Shown one piece after another: positions 27,805-35,840 of a stretch of DNA of 64,000 nt. The notes below the pieces were generated by a model that was not told where the DNA came from, made no database searches, and saw only the letters and a list, made by a program, of their open reading frames with translations. The translations under genes and the position numbers were made by a program. Source of the DNA: Chitinophaga sp. SYP-B3965 (GTDB lineage Bacteria > Bacteroidota > Bacteroidia > Chitinophagales > Chitinophagaceae); assembly GCF_009647655.1 (NCBI RefSeq), contig NZ_WJFD01000001.1, positions 1,798,001 through 1,862,000 on the forward strand, read 5' to 3'. Position 1 is the first letter of the stretch. Every line of letters starts with the position of its first letter.

Positions 27805-28899
27805 ATGAAAGGCTTTATTTTCTCCAGGTACGATCCGTCCGAAAATAGCCAGAGCCCATTTGAGAAGCTGCTGGACATTTTTACCCAGCTACTCACCTAC
27901 ACCAGCGGTGATGTGGCAGAAGCACTACAGTGGCTCACTGAGTTAGATAAAGAATACCAGCTGAGCAACAACGAGTATGGCATTGGGGACTTTATACAGG
28001 ATCTGAAAGACAAAGGTTTTATTCGTGAAAACGAGGAGAACGGCAATTTTGCAATAACATCGAAAACAGAACAAACCATCCGAAAGCGCGCTTTGGACGA
28101 AATATTTGGGAAACTAAAGAAATCTTCCATTGGCGACCATAACATCCGTAAATCCGGCATGGGCGACGAAATGAATGCGGAAACCCGCCCTTACGAGTTC
28201 GGGGACCCGCTGGAGCAGATAGATATGACGGCTTCCATCCGGAATGCCCAGATCAATCATGGCATAGACGCCTTCTCCATGCAGCAGGACGATCTGGAGA
28301 TCCGGGAAACGGACTTCAAGACCCAGACCTCCACTGTACTGATGATAGACATCTCCCACTCCATGATCCTTTACGGGGAAGACCGGATCACACCAGCTAA
28401 AAAGGTGGCCATGGCCCTCAGCGAGCTGATCACCACCCGCTACCCCAAGGATACCCTGGATATCATCGTGTTTGGCAACGACGCCTGGCAGATCGAGATC
28501 AAAGACCTCCCTTATTTACAGGTAGGGCCTTATCACACCAATACGGTGGCCGGTCTGGAACTGGCGATGGACATCCTGCGGAGGCGGCGCAACCCTAACA
28601 AACAGATCTTTATGATCACAGACGGGAAGCCTACCTGCCTCAAACAGGGTAAAGAGTATTATAAGAACAGCTTCGGGCTGGACCGCAAGATCCTGAGCCG
28701 TACGCTCAACCTGGCGGCACAATGCAAAAAGCTGAAGATCCCTATCACTACCTTTATGGTAGCTACGGACCCCTGGTTGCAGCAATTTGTGAATGAATTC
28801 ACCGAAACCAATAATGGTAAAGCTTTCTTTTCCGGCACAGACCAGCTGGGACAGTTCCTGTTCCGTGATTTTGAAAGCGGTAAAAGAAAAAGAGTTTAA
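27805..28899 (+). CDS. von Willebrand factor A domain protein (AAA partner)
   Basis: A 364-residue, soluble-looking protein. The N-terminal ~170 residues are helical and charged. The C-terminal VWA domain (about 175-350) holds a full metal-ion-dependent adhesion site: D-I-S-H-S (Asp182, Ser184, Ser186), a conserved Thr in HTNTVAGLELA and Asp in MITDGKPT. It is followed after 20 bases by an AAA ATPase of the MoxR/magnesium-chelatase type. Such VWA-AAA pairs act as chaperone-like machines for metal insertion or complex assembly; the client here is not known. Confidence 0.88.
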   Translation: MKGFIFSRYDPSENSQSPFEKLLDIFTQLLTYTSGDVAEALQWLTELDKEYQLSNNEYGIGDFIQDLKDKGFIRENEENGNFAITSKTEQTIRKRALDEIFGKLKKSSIGDHNIRKSGMGDEMNAETRPYEFGDPLEQIDMTASIRNAQINHGIDAFSMQQDDLEIRETDFKTQTSTVLMIDISHSMILYGEDRITPAKKVAMALSELITTRYPKDTLDIIVFGNDAWQIEIKDLPYLQVGPYHTNTVAGLELAMDILRRRRNPNKQIFMITDGKPTCLKQGKEYYKNSFGLDRKILSRTLNLAAQCKKLKIPITTFMVATDPWLQQFVNEFTETNNGKAFFSGTDQLGQFLFRDFESGKRKRV

Positions 28900-28919
28900 A
28901 ATAACAAGAAACACGAGAC

Positions 28920-30416
28920 ATGGAAAAGATCAAAACACTTGGTGATCTCAAAAAGAGCGGTTACGTATACAGGTCTGTAAAGGAAGAGATCCGCCAGAAC
29001 CTGATAGAGAAGTTAAAAAGAAAAGAAAGCACCTTCCCCGGCATCATCGGGTATGATGATACGGTGATCCCCGATACGGAAAGAGCCATCCTCAGCCGGC
29101 ATAATATCCTGTTCCTTGGTTTACGGGGACAGGCTAAAACACGCATGGCGCGGCAAATGACGGAGTTACTGGATGAATTCATCCCCATCATTGCCGGTTC
29201 TGAAATAAACGACAATCCCTTCGCGCCTCTCTCCCATTACGGCCGGGACATGGTAGCCAATATGGGCGATAAAACACCCATAGAATGGTTACCCCGCGCA
29301 GCACGATACGGAGAGAAACTGGCTACGCCGGATGTGTCCGTGGCAGATCTGATCGGTGATGTAGATCCTATCAAGGCTGCCAATGAGAAGCTGACCTATG
29401 CGGATGAAAGGGTGATCCACTTCGGCATCATCCCCCGCTCCAACCGCGGCATTTTTGTGATCAATGAATTACCCGATCTGCAAGCCCGCATACAGGTAGC
29501 CCTCTTCAATATCCTGCAGGAAGGAGACATCCAGATCCGCGGGTTCAAAGTGCGGATGCCACTGGATATCCTGTTTGTGTTCACCGCTAACCCGGAGGAC
29601 TACACGAATCGTGGCGCCATCGTTACGCCGCTGAAAGACCGGATAGAAAGCCAGATCATCACCCACTATCCTAAAACACTGGAAAACTCCCTGCTCATCA
29701 CAGAACAGGAAGCCAATATCCATAAGGAACAGGATATCGTGCAAATGCCGGATATCATCAAAAGGCTGATAGAACAAGTTGCTTTTGAAGCCCGAACGAG
29801 TGAATGGGTAGACAAAAAGAGCGGTGTTTCCGCCAGGCTCACCATCGCGGCCTTTGAGAATGCCGTGAGCGCCGCAGAACGCAGGGCCATCATTAATAAG
29901 GAGAAAACTACTTTTGTACGGATCAATGATCTGCAGGGTATTATACCTGCCATCACGGGTAAAATAGAACTGGTATATGAAGGAGAACAGGAAGGCCCCC
30001 TCCAGGTAGCTTTAAACCTGCTGGAAAAGAGCCTCCGCACCCTTTTTGCCCAATACTTCCCTAACCCGGATGCTTTCAAGAAACGCAAAGCAGGCGCAGC
30101 GGACGTGAACCCTTACCGCGGTATCATTCAATGGTTTGATAAAGGAAACAGCCTTCAACTGCTGCAGGACACTACGGACAAGCAATACGAAGCGGCTTTG
30201 CTGAAAGTGACCGGCCTGCCGGAACTGGTGAAACAGCTTTTCCCGAAAGCCAATAAACAGGAATCCCTGCTGATGATGGAAATGGTGCTCCATGGCCTCT
30301 CTGCCTATTCCCTGCTGAGCAAAAAGACGGTGGAAAACTCTACCCGGTTCTCCGATCTGCTGGGTACCATGATGAACTTTAGCACAACGGAAGAAGATAC
30401 TGAGGAAGAATTATAA
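28920..30416 (+). CDS. MoxR/magnesium-chelatase-I-like AAA ATPase
   Basis: A 498-residue AAA+ protein. The P-loop region reads G-L-R-G-Q-A-K-T (residues 67-74), with Ala where the canonical motif has Gly before Lys. The Walker B equivalent is G-I-F-V-I-N-E-L-P-D (about 177-186), Asn-Glu in place of Asp-Glu. A sensor-like FTANPEDYTNRG follows at about 221-232. The C-terminal ~200 residues are helical and probably the lid plus a family-specific extension. It is coupled to the VWA gene. It may bind and hydrolyse ATP in a modified site. Similar proteins are annotated as magnesium chelatase in Bacteroidota, but chlorophyll synthesis is not implied. Confidence 0.87.
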   Translation: MEKIKTLGDLKKSGYVYRSVKEEIRQNLIEKLKRKESTFPGIIGYDDTVIPDTERAILSRHNILFLGLRGQAKTRMARQMTELLDEFIPIIAGSEINDNPFAPLSHYGRDMVANMGDKTPIEWLPRAARYGEKLATPDVSVADLIGDVDPIKAANEKLTYADERVIHFGIIPRSNRGIFVINELPDLQARIQVALFNILQEGDIQIRGFKVRMPLDILFVFTANPEDYTNRGAIVTPLKDRIESQIITHYPKTLENSLLITEQEANIHKEQDIVQMPDIIKRLIEQVAFEARTSEWVDKKSGVSARLTIAAFENAVSAAERRAIINKEKTTFVRINDLQGIIPAITGKIELVYEGEQEGPLQVALNLLEKSLRTLFAQYFPNPDAFKKRKAGAADVNPYRGIIQWFDKGNSLQLLQDTTDKQYEAALLKVTGLPELVKQLFPKANKQESLLMMEMVLHGLSAYSLLSKKTVENSTRFSDLLGTMMNFSTTEEDTEEEL

Positions 30417-30482
30417 TTGTCTGATTGAATTTTATATCTTGGTTGAAAGATTATTTCCACGTCTTAACCAAATGAAAATCTT

Positions 30483-31769
30483 ATGCACAGAAGGAACTTC
30501 CTGCTCAATACCTCTGCTATCCTGGCGGGTTCAGCCTTGCTGCCCTCTTCACTGCGGGCAATAGCCCCCAGTGACCGTGTCCGTTTTGCCGCCATTGGCA
30601 TCAACGGCATGGGATGGAGCGATCTCAGCGCCCTGCTCAATCACCCGGAAGCGGAATGCGTAGCGCTTTGTGATGTTGACAAAAACGTCCTGGACAAACG
30701 CGCGGCTGAACTGGCTGCCAAAAATATCAAGGTGAAGCTCTACAGCGATTACCGGAAACTGCTGGAAGATAAAAGCATAGACGCCGTAGTCATAGGCACA
30801 CCGGATCATTGGCATTGCCTGCAAATGACGGATGCCTGTTCCGCCGGTAAGGATGTGTATGTGGAAAAACCCATCGGCAATTCCATCTTAGAATGCCGCG
30901 CCATGGTGGGTGCCCAGCAACGCCATAACCGCGTTGTACAGGTAGGCCAGTGGCAACGCAGCATGCAGCACTTCCAGGATGCCATAGACTTTGTGCATTC
31001 CGGCAAACTGGGCAATGTGAGGCTGGTAAAAGCCTGGGCTTATATGGGCTGGATGAAACCGGTTCCCAAACAACCGGCTACCCCTGTTCCCGCAGGTGTT
31101 GATTACACTACCTGGCTGGGGCCTGCGCAGAAACGCGCCTTTGACCCTAACCGCTTTCACTTCAACTTCCGCTGGTACTGGGATTATGCAGGTGGCTTGA
31201 TGACGGACTGGGGTGTGCATCTTATCGACTATGCACTCTACGGCATGAAAGCTTCCAACCCTAAATCTGTAGTGGCAGCCGGCGGTAAATTTGCTTACCC
31301 GGATGATGCGGCAGAAACTCCGGATACCCTCACAGCCATCTATGAGTTTGAAGGTTTCAATATGCAGTGGGAACATGCTACCGGCATTGATGGTGGTCCT
31401 TACGGCCGTACACACGGGATTGCCTTCATTGGCAACAATGGTACGCTGGTGCTGGACCGTGGCGGATGGGAAGTGATACCGGAGAAAGGTAAAATGGAAG
31501 CCATCGCTTATACAAAAGCATCTGATAATGGTTTGATCAAACACACGAAGAACTTCCTGGAAGTGATCAAATCCCGTAAACTCAGTGATCTGCGTTGCGA
31601 TATTCAAACGGGTGCTAATGTGGCCGTGAATGCGCAGATGGGGAACATTGCCTTTAAAACCGGGAACAAAGTGTTCTGGGATAAAGCAAAGCAGGAATTC
31701 ACGACTGCAGCCGCCAATAAACTGATGGCCGCGGAGTATCATAATGGTTACAAACTTCCTAAATTATAA
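30483..31769 (+). CDS. Gfo/Idh/MocA-family oxidoreductase, Tat-exported
   Basis: A 428-residue NAD(P)-type oxidoreductase with a twin-arginine signal (MHRRNFLLNTSAILAGSALL). The Rossmann domain (about 34-155) shows a G-I-N-G-M-G nucleotide-binding turn and the family motif V-E-K-P-I-G-N. The C-terminal half is the beta-sheet substrate domain with W-D-Y-A-G-G-L-M-T-D-W-G-V-H-L. Tat export is typical of this subgroup, which folds with its cofactor before transport. It precedes the DUF1080 gene by 4 bases, a pairing seen in loci that oxidise the 3-position of glycosides. Confidence 0.93.
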   Translation: MHRRNFLLNTSAILAGSALLPSSLRAIAPSDRVRFAAIGINGMGWSDLSALLNHPEAECVALCDVDKNVLDKRAAELAAKNIKVKLYSDYRKLLEDKSIDAVVIGTPDHWHCLQMTDACSAGKDVYVEKPIGNSILECRAMVGAQQRHNRVVQVGQWQRSMQHFQDAIDFVHSGKLGNVRLVKAWAYMGWMKPVPKQPATPVPAGVDYTTWLGPAQKRAFDPNRFHFNFRWYWDYAGGLMTDWGVHLIDYALYGMKASNPKSVVAAGGKFAYPDDAAETPDTLTAIYEFEGFNMQWEHATGIDGGPYGRTHGIAFIGNNGTLVLDRGGWEVIPEKGKMEAIAYTKASDNGLIKHTKNFLEVIKSRKLSDLRCDIQTGANVAVNAQMGNIAFKTGNKVFWDKAKQEFTTAAANKLMAAEYHNGYKLPKL

Positions 31770-31773
31770 ATAA

Positions 31774-32514
31774 ATGTATCTGATCAAAACGCTCGTTGTA
31801 TGCTCAGCTATCCTGTTGCCTGTCATACATGCCAACGCACAGGAAAAAGCCAAACCTGAAGACACTGAGTTCTGGGAACCAGTACCCGTTGTTGTAACAC
31901 CCGGCGCTGGTACTGCTGCCCCTTCTGACGCCATTGTACTATTCGATGGCAAGAACCTGAATAATTGGGTAAGTGAAAAAGGCGGCGCCGCTACTTTTGT
32001 AATAGAAGATGGCGCTATGACCGTTACTCCTAAGAAAGGTGGCATCAAAACCAAAGAATCTTTCGAAGATTTCCAATTGCACATAGAATGGCGCTCTCCC
32101 TCAGTTGTAAAAGGCGAAAGCCAGGGACGCGGCAACAGCGGTATCTTCCTGCAGTCTTATTACGAGTTGCAGGTGCTGGATAATTTCAATAACAGGACTT
32201 ATTCCAATGGCCAGGCCGGAAGTATCTATAAACAAGCCCTTCCACTGGTGAATGCCTGTAAGAAACCCGGAGAATGGCAAACGTATGATGTGATCTGGAC
32301 GGCACCGCGTTTTAATGAAGATGGTTCCGTGAAATCTCCTGCGCGTATTACGGTACTGCATAACAATATTCTGGTACAGAATAATACTGAACTGAAAGGG
32401 AAAACGGAATACATTGGTCAGCCGAAGTATGTGAAGCATGGGGCTATGCCGCTGGCTTTGCAGGATCATGGAGATCTGGTGAGTTACCGGAATATCTGGA
32501 TCAGGAAGTTATGA
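31774..32514 (+). CDS. DUF1080 family protein (3-keto-glycoside hydrolase-like)
   Basis: A 246-residue exported protein (signal [20 protein letters not shown], cut near NAQ). A concanavalin-like beta-sandwich of the DUF1080 family follows (about 45-246), recognised by [27 protein letters not shown] and the end [11 protein letters not shown]. Members studied in Bacteroidota cleave glycosides whose sugar has been oxidised to the 3-keto form. It is co-transcribed with the Gfo/Idh/MocA gene and ends at a terminator 16 bases later. Confidence 0.92.
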   Translation: MYLIKTLVVCSAILLPVIHANAQEKAKPEDTEFWEPVPVVVTPGAGTAAPSDAIVLFDGKNLNNWVSEKGGAATFVIEDGAMTVTPKKGGIKTKESFEDFQLHIEWRSPSVVKGESQGRGNSGIFLQSYYELQVLDNFNNRTYSNGQAGSIYKQALPLVNACKKPGEWQTYDVIWTAPRFNEDGSVKSPARITVLHNNILVQNNTELKGKTEYIGQPKYVKHGAMPLALQDHGDLVSYRNIWIRKL

Positions 32515-32529
32515 TTCCTTTATATTTTT

Positions 32530-32562
32530 AAAGCCCTTCGTGTTATGCGGGGGGCTTTTTTT
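32530..32562 (+). terminator. terminator after the DUF1080 gene
   Basis: AAAGCCC (32530-32536) pairs with GGGCTTT (32552-32558), followed by more T residues to 32562. It ends the oxidoreductase/DUF1080 transcript. Confidence 0.75.
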
Positions 32563-32576
32563 GCTTGTAGGGAGTT

Positions 32577-32607
32577 TGCCGCGCAGCAAAGGGCGGTTTT
32601 TTTTATT
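32577..32607. repeat. G/C block plus T-run element, copy 1
   Basis: This segment (TTGCCGCGCA, two variable bases, AAAGGGCGG, then a T run) recurs at 33800-33831, and the similarity goes on for ~13 bases past the T run into TTTTGG-type sequence. A short CCGC/GCGG stem may make it a weak terminator. Both copies lie just downstream of + strand genes. Confidence 0.55.
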
Positions 32608-32648
32608 TTGGGGGAAGATGTTTTTTTTCGAAATAGCTGTGTTTATAA

Positions 32649-32732
32649 GCATAAAATAAAAAAGCCTTCTCGGCAGAGAGGACTTTTTTGTGAAACAACT
32701 GTTTCCAGGCATAAAATAAAAAAAGCCTTCTC
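32649..32732. repeat. duplicated terminator 5' half
   Basis: A 23-base segment (32649-32671) is repeated at 32709-32732 with one extra A. Each copy goes on into a terminator-type stem: the first (from about 32664) is imperfect, the second is the perfect palindrome at 32725-32744. This looks like a local duplication of a terminator with later decay of one copy. Confidence 0.65.
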
Positions 32733-32744
32733 AGCTGAGAAGGC
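32725..32744 (-). terminator. terminator of tRNA-Cys (perfect 20-base palindrome)
   Basis: GCCTTCTCAG (32725-32734) pairs perfectly with CTGAGAAGGC (32735-32744). On the minus strand it lies 10 bases beyond the tRNA 3' end and is followed by seven T residues. On the + strand it is followed by CCTTTTT, so it could stop transcripts from both sides. Confidence 0.82.
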
Positions 32745-32754
32745 CCTTTTTGGG

Positions 32755-32825
32755 AGGTTTCGAGCGGATTCGAACCGCTGTAGGAGGTTTTGCAGACCTC
32801 TGCCTAGCCACTCGGCCACGAAACC
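32755..32825 (-). tRNA. tRNA-Cys (GCA)
   Basis: A 71-base minus-strand tRNA. The acceptor stem GGTTTCG pairs with CGAAACC with discriminator T, as expected for cysteine. The D arm contains CCGAGTGGCTAGG, the anticodon arm is GAGGT-CTGCAAA-ACCTC (anticodon GCA, complementary to 32791-32793), and the T arm is AGCGG-TTCGAAT-CCGCT. CCA is not encoded. Confidence 0.97.
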
Positions 32826-32844
32826 ATCAATATTTTGTGGACTG

Positions 32845-32875
32845 CAAAAGTAGTAAATTTTCGATATTTGCCAAA
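32845..32875 (-). promoter_or_regulatory. promoter of tRNA-Cys
   Basis: On the minus strand, TTTG (32875-32872) is followed after 19 bases by TACTTTTG (32852-32845), an excellent match to the Bacteroidota TTTG / TAnnTTTG promoter. Transcription would start about 12 bases before the tRNA 5' end. Confidence 0.78.
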
Positions 32876-32911
32876 TCTGATTCAAAGATATTCATTTACG
32901 GATTATAAAAA

Positions 32912-33796
32912 ATGAAAGATAATATGACCAGAATAGCAGAATCTGAACTGATACTCAACGCTCGCGGAGCTGTTTACCACTTAGATGTACGCCCGGAAGA
33001 ATTAGCACATACCATCATCACCGTGGGTGATCCGGAACGTGTTAAAGCTGTCAGCAAACATTTTGACAAGATCGAAGGTACATACCAGCACCGCGAATTT
33101 GTGACACATACCGGGTTTATCGGACAGAAAAGGATCTCTGTTGTTTCTACCGGTATTGGTACAGATAACATTGATATTGTGCTGAATGAACTGGATGCGT
33201 TGGTGAATATTGATTTTGCTACCAGAACAGTGAAGGAAGAACTGGTAAAGCTCCGCATCATCCGCCTGGGCACTTCGGGTTCTTTGCAGGAATCCATCCC
33301 GGTGGACAGCTTTGTGGTTTCTTCCCATGGCCTTGGCCTTGATAACCTCCTGCCCTTCTATACTTACCAGAACACGCCGGAAGAACTGGCACTGCTGGAA
33401 GCTTTCCGCGGACAGATCAGAATGCAGCCCAGCGCTGCAAGACCTTACCTCATAGAAGCTTCCAAAGAACTGAAAGAAAAGTTCAGGGAAGGTTTTCACA
33501 CAGGCATCACCGTTACCTGCCCGGGCTTTTATGCACCGCAGGGGCGTGTGTTACGCGGTGCGCTCTCCCATCCTGAACTGATTGATCAGCTCACGGGTTT
33601 CAGCTATGAAAATAAGCACATTACCAACTTTGAAATGGAAACAGCGGGGATCTATGGCTTAGGGCGCGTTTTAGGGCATGAATGCCTTTCTATCAGCGCG
33701 ATTGTGGCTAACAGGATCAAAAAGGAATTTAGTGCGGATGGCGGGGCTGCGGTGGAAAGACTGATCGTACAGGCGCTGGAGAAGATCGCGGAATAA
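32912..33796 (+). CDS. nucleoside phosphorylase (uridine phosphorylase-like)
   Basis: A 294-residue cytoplasmic enzyme of the PNP/UDP phosphorylase family, which splits nucleosides with phosphate for salvage. Visible motifs: T-V-G-D-P-E-R (phosphate-binding region), V-S-T-G-I-G-T-D-N, R-L-G-T-S-G-S-L and the late F-E-M-E-T-A-G-I-Y-G ribose-binding segment. The pattern G-T-S-G-S with E-M-E-T fits uridine-type better than purine-type enzymes, but this is not certain. It is a single gene between tRNA-Cys and a tandem-repeat region. Confidence 0.88.
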   Translation: MKDNMTRIAESELILNARGAVYHLDVRPEELAHTIITVGDPERVKAVSKHFDKIEGTYQHREFVTHTGFIGQKRISVVSTGIGTDNIDIVLNELDALVNIDFATRTVKEELVKLRIIRLGTSGSLQESIPVDSFVVSSHGLGLDNLLPFYTYQNTPEELALLEAFRGQIRMQPSAARPYLIEASKELKEKFREGFHTGITVTCPGFYAPQGRVLRGALSHPELIDQLTGFSYENKHITNFEMETAGIYGLGRVLGHECLSISAIVANRIKKEFSADGGAAVERLIVQALEKIAE

Positions 33797-33799
33797 GCT

Positions 33800-33831
33800 T
33801 TTGCCGCGCAAGAAAGGGCGGAGTTTTTTTC
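33800..33831. repeat. G/C block plus T-run element, copy 2
   Basis: Second copy of the element at 32577-32607, with AG inserted before the T run. It begins 3 bases after the phosphorylase stop and may act as its terminator. Confidence 0.5.
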
Positions 33832-33840
33832 TTTTGGAGG

Positions 33841-34028
33841 GAAGCTTTTTTGGGGGATGTTGGTTTCTTGCGCATCAGAAGCTTTTTTGGGGGATGTTGG
33901 TTTCTTTGCGCATCAGAAGCTTTTTTGGGGGATGTTGGTTTCTTGCGCATCAGAAGCTTTTTTGGGGGATGTTGGTTTCTTTGCGCATCAGAAGCTTTTT
34001 TGGGGGATGTTGGTTTCTTTGCGCATCA
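33841..34028. repeat. tandem repeat, five units of 37/38 bp
   Basis: Five consecutive copies start at 33841, 33878, 33916, 33953 and 33991. Units are identical except for one T: lengths 37, 38, 37, 38, 38, so the pattern is A-B-A-B-B and suggests a duplication of an AB pair. Each unit holds a T run followed by GGGGG and ends GCGCATCA. All frames give only cysteine/tryptophan-rich low-complexity peptides, so it is not coding. It fills most of the gap between the phosphorylase and dapF. Confidence 0.95.
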
Positions 34029-34062
34029 AATGCCCGTTCCATAATTCCTCAAAAAACTGTTT

Positions 34063-34070
34063 TACCTTTG
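34063..34070 (+). promoter_or_regulatory. -7 promoter element of dapF
   Basis: TACCTTTG matches TAnnTTTG. Its last base is 7 bases before the dapF ATG, so the transcript would start at or next to the start codon. No good -33 TTTG was found at the expected distance. Confidence 0.5.
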
Positions 34071-34077
34071 CATCGTC

Positions 34078-34857
34078 ATGAACATGCACTTCTATAAATA
34101 CCAGGGTACCGGCAACGATTTTGTGATCGTAGACAACAGGAACGGCGAATACAGCTCCCTCACCACCCAGCAGATAGCACATCTGTGCGATCGCCGCTTT
34201 GGCATTGGCGCGGATGGATTGATGATGCTGGAAAACCATGCGGATTACGACTTCCAGATGAAGTACTATAATTCCGATGGCCGGGAAGGCAGCATGTGCG
34301 GCAATGGCGGCCGCTGCCTGAGTGCTTTTGCCAAATACATGGGCATTGACAAACCCGCAGTAAAGTTCATTGCAGTTGATGGCCCCCACGAAGCGAGCTT
34401 CCGGGAAAACGGCTGGGTGAACCTCAAAATGCAGGATGTGGACTGGGTGGAAAATGGCAATACGTATTTTTATCTCAACACGGGCTCTCCCCATTTCGTG
34501 AAATTTGTGACGGATGTACAGGAAGTGGATGTATACGAAGAAGGGCGCGCCATACGTTATAATGAACGCTTCGCTGCAGAAGGTACCAATGTGAACTTTG
34601 TACAGGAAATGGACAAAGGCATCTTTGTACGTACTTACGAACGGGGCGTGGAAGACGAAACCTATTCCTGCGGTACGGGCGTAACCGCCGCAGCATTAAC
34701 AGCTGCACCCGCAGAAGCCGGGGAATACACCATTCCCGTAGAAACCATCGGCGGGCACCTGGAGATCCAGTTTGCCAGGAACGGGGAACGCAGCTTCTCC
34801 AACATCTGGCTCTGTGGCCCCGCTACGCTCGTATTTGAAGGAAATATTAAAATTTAG
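34078..34857 (+). CDS. dapF: diaminopimelate epimerase
   Basis: A 259-residue cytoplasmic enzyme that converts LL- to meso-diaminopimelate for lysine and peptidoglycan synthesis. Both catalytic cysteines are present in their signatures: M-C-G-N-G-G-R-C (Cys74) and S-C-G-T-G-V-T-A-A (Cys198). The N-terminal KYQGTGNDFV and the F-G-I-G-A-D-G-L segment are also typical. The length is normal. No other lysine-pathway gene is adjacent. Confidence 0.97.
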   Translation: MNMHFYKYQGTGNDFVIVDNRNGEYSSLTTQQIAHLCDRRFGIGADGLMMLENHADYDFQMKYYNSDGREGSMCGNGGRCLSAFAKYMGIDKPAVKFIAVDGPHEASFRENGWVNLKMQDVDWVENGNTYFYLNTGSPHFVKFVTDVQEVDVYEEGRAIRYNERFAAEGTNVNFVQEMDKGIFVRTYERGVEDETYSCGTGVTAAALTAAPAEAGEYTIPVETIGGHLEIQFARNGERSFSNIWLCGPATLVFEGNIKI

Positions 34858-34886
34858 CCCGCAGGCTACAGGTAAATTAATTCCCC

Positions 34887-34894
34887 TACCTTTG
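34887..34894 (+). promoter_or_regulatory. -7 promoter element of the CorA gene
   Basis: TACCTTTG, identical to the dapF element, again with exactly 7 bases to the ATG at 34902. It suggests a very short or absent 5' leader. Confidence 0.48.
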
Positions 34895-34901
34895 CGCCCG
34901 G

Positions 34902-35840
34902 ATGATCCAGTACTTTAAAAATATAGATGCGCGCACTGTTGCAATTGAGGAGGCCGAAAACGGCGCCTGGGTGAATATTACGCCCCCTTTGAAGCAGTCA
35001 GAATTTGAACAGTTGTCTGAAGAACTGGACATTCCTTTGGACTTCCTCACGGACTCCCTGGACATTGACGAAAAGAGCCGTTTTGAACTGGAAGACAATG
35101 TGAAGCTTATTGTATTAAAAACCCCCACAGAAAACAACTCCATCAACGAAAGTGACGCCTTTTACATTACGATCCCCATTGTGATCATCCTTACCCACAA
35201 CCAGATCGTAACGGTGAATTCTTTCGATAATGCGGCTATTAAAAAATTCCTGAACACCTTCCATAACCGCCATCCGGAAAAACGGAACATGATGGTGCTG
35301 AAAGTGTTTGAAAAAGTGGTTATGAACTTCCTGGATTACCTGAAGGAGATCAACCACCGCCGTAACCTTTCTGAACAAAGACTGTACGATTCCAATAAGA
35401 ACGAGGAACTGCTCTACCTGATGCGGATCCAGAAAAGCCTGGTGTATTTTGTAACGGCCCTGCGCAGTAATGAACTGTTACTGATGAAGCTGGAACGTAC
35501 CAACTTCCTTGGTTTGAATGAAGATGAAAAGGAATTCCTGCATGACCTGATCGTAGATACTTCCCAGGCGCTTGAAATGGCGAATATCTACACCAACATC
35601 CTCAGCAGCACCATGGATGCCTTTGCCAGCATCATTTCCAATAACCTCAACTTTGTGATGAAACGGCTCACGTCCATCACCATCGTGCTTACCCTGCCTG
35701 TATTGGTAGCCAGCATCTATGGTATGAACGTGGAAATTCCTTATGCGCATTCTACGTATGCGTTCTATATACCTATCACCATTGCCATTGTAACTGCGGT
35801 GATCATGAGCTGGTATTTTATGAAGAAGAAATGGTTCTAA
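34902..35840 (+). CDS. CorA-family magnesium/divalent cation transporter
   Basis: A 312-residue inner-membrane channel-type transporter. A large cytoplasmic alpha/beta and helical domain (1-~245) is followed by two membrane helices (about 250-270 and 285-305) with the family motif Y-G-M-N-V at the end of the first. The last residues are basic and aromatic (MKKKWF), as usual. The metal may be Mg, Co or Ni. A degenerate copy of the final ~45 bases of the gene follows directly. Confidence 0.95.
   Translation: MIQYFKNIDARTVAIEEAENGAWVNITPPLKQSEFEQLSEELDIPLDFLTDSLDIDEKSRFELEDNVKLIVLKTPTENNSINESDAFYITIPIVIILTHNQIVTVNSFDNAAIKKFLNTFHNRHPEKRNMMVLKVFEKVVMNFLDYLKEINHRRNLSEQRLYDSNKNEELLYLMRIQKSLVYFVTALRSNELLLMKLERTNFLGLNEDEKEFLHDLIVDTSQALEMANIYTNILSSTMDAFASIISNNLNFVMKRLTSITIVLTLPVLVASIYGMNVEIPYAHSTYAFYIPITIAIVTAVIMSWYFMKKKWF

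Noticed and set aside
28920..30416. Annotation of the AAA protein as a magnesium chelatase for chlorophyll synthesis.
   Set aside because: No other tetrapyrrole or photosynthesis genes are present, and the nucleotide-binding motifs deviate; only the fold family is supported.
33841..34028. Considered as a CRISPR array.
   Set aside because: Units are directly adjacent with no spacers, and no cas genes are in the window.
33801..34097. Overlapping + strand frames over the tandem repeats encoding Cys/Trp-rich repeat peptides; considered as a possible repeat peptide or toxin.
   Set aside because: All three frames are open only because the unit lacks stops; unit lengths of 37 and 38 bp shift the frame from copy to copy, which a coding repeat would not tolerate.
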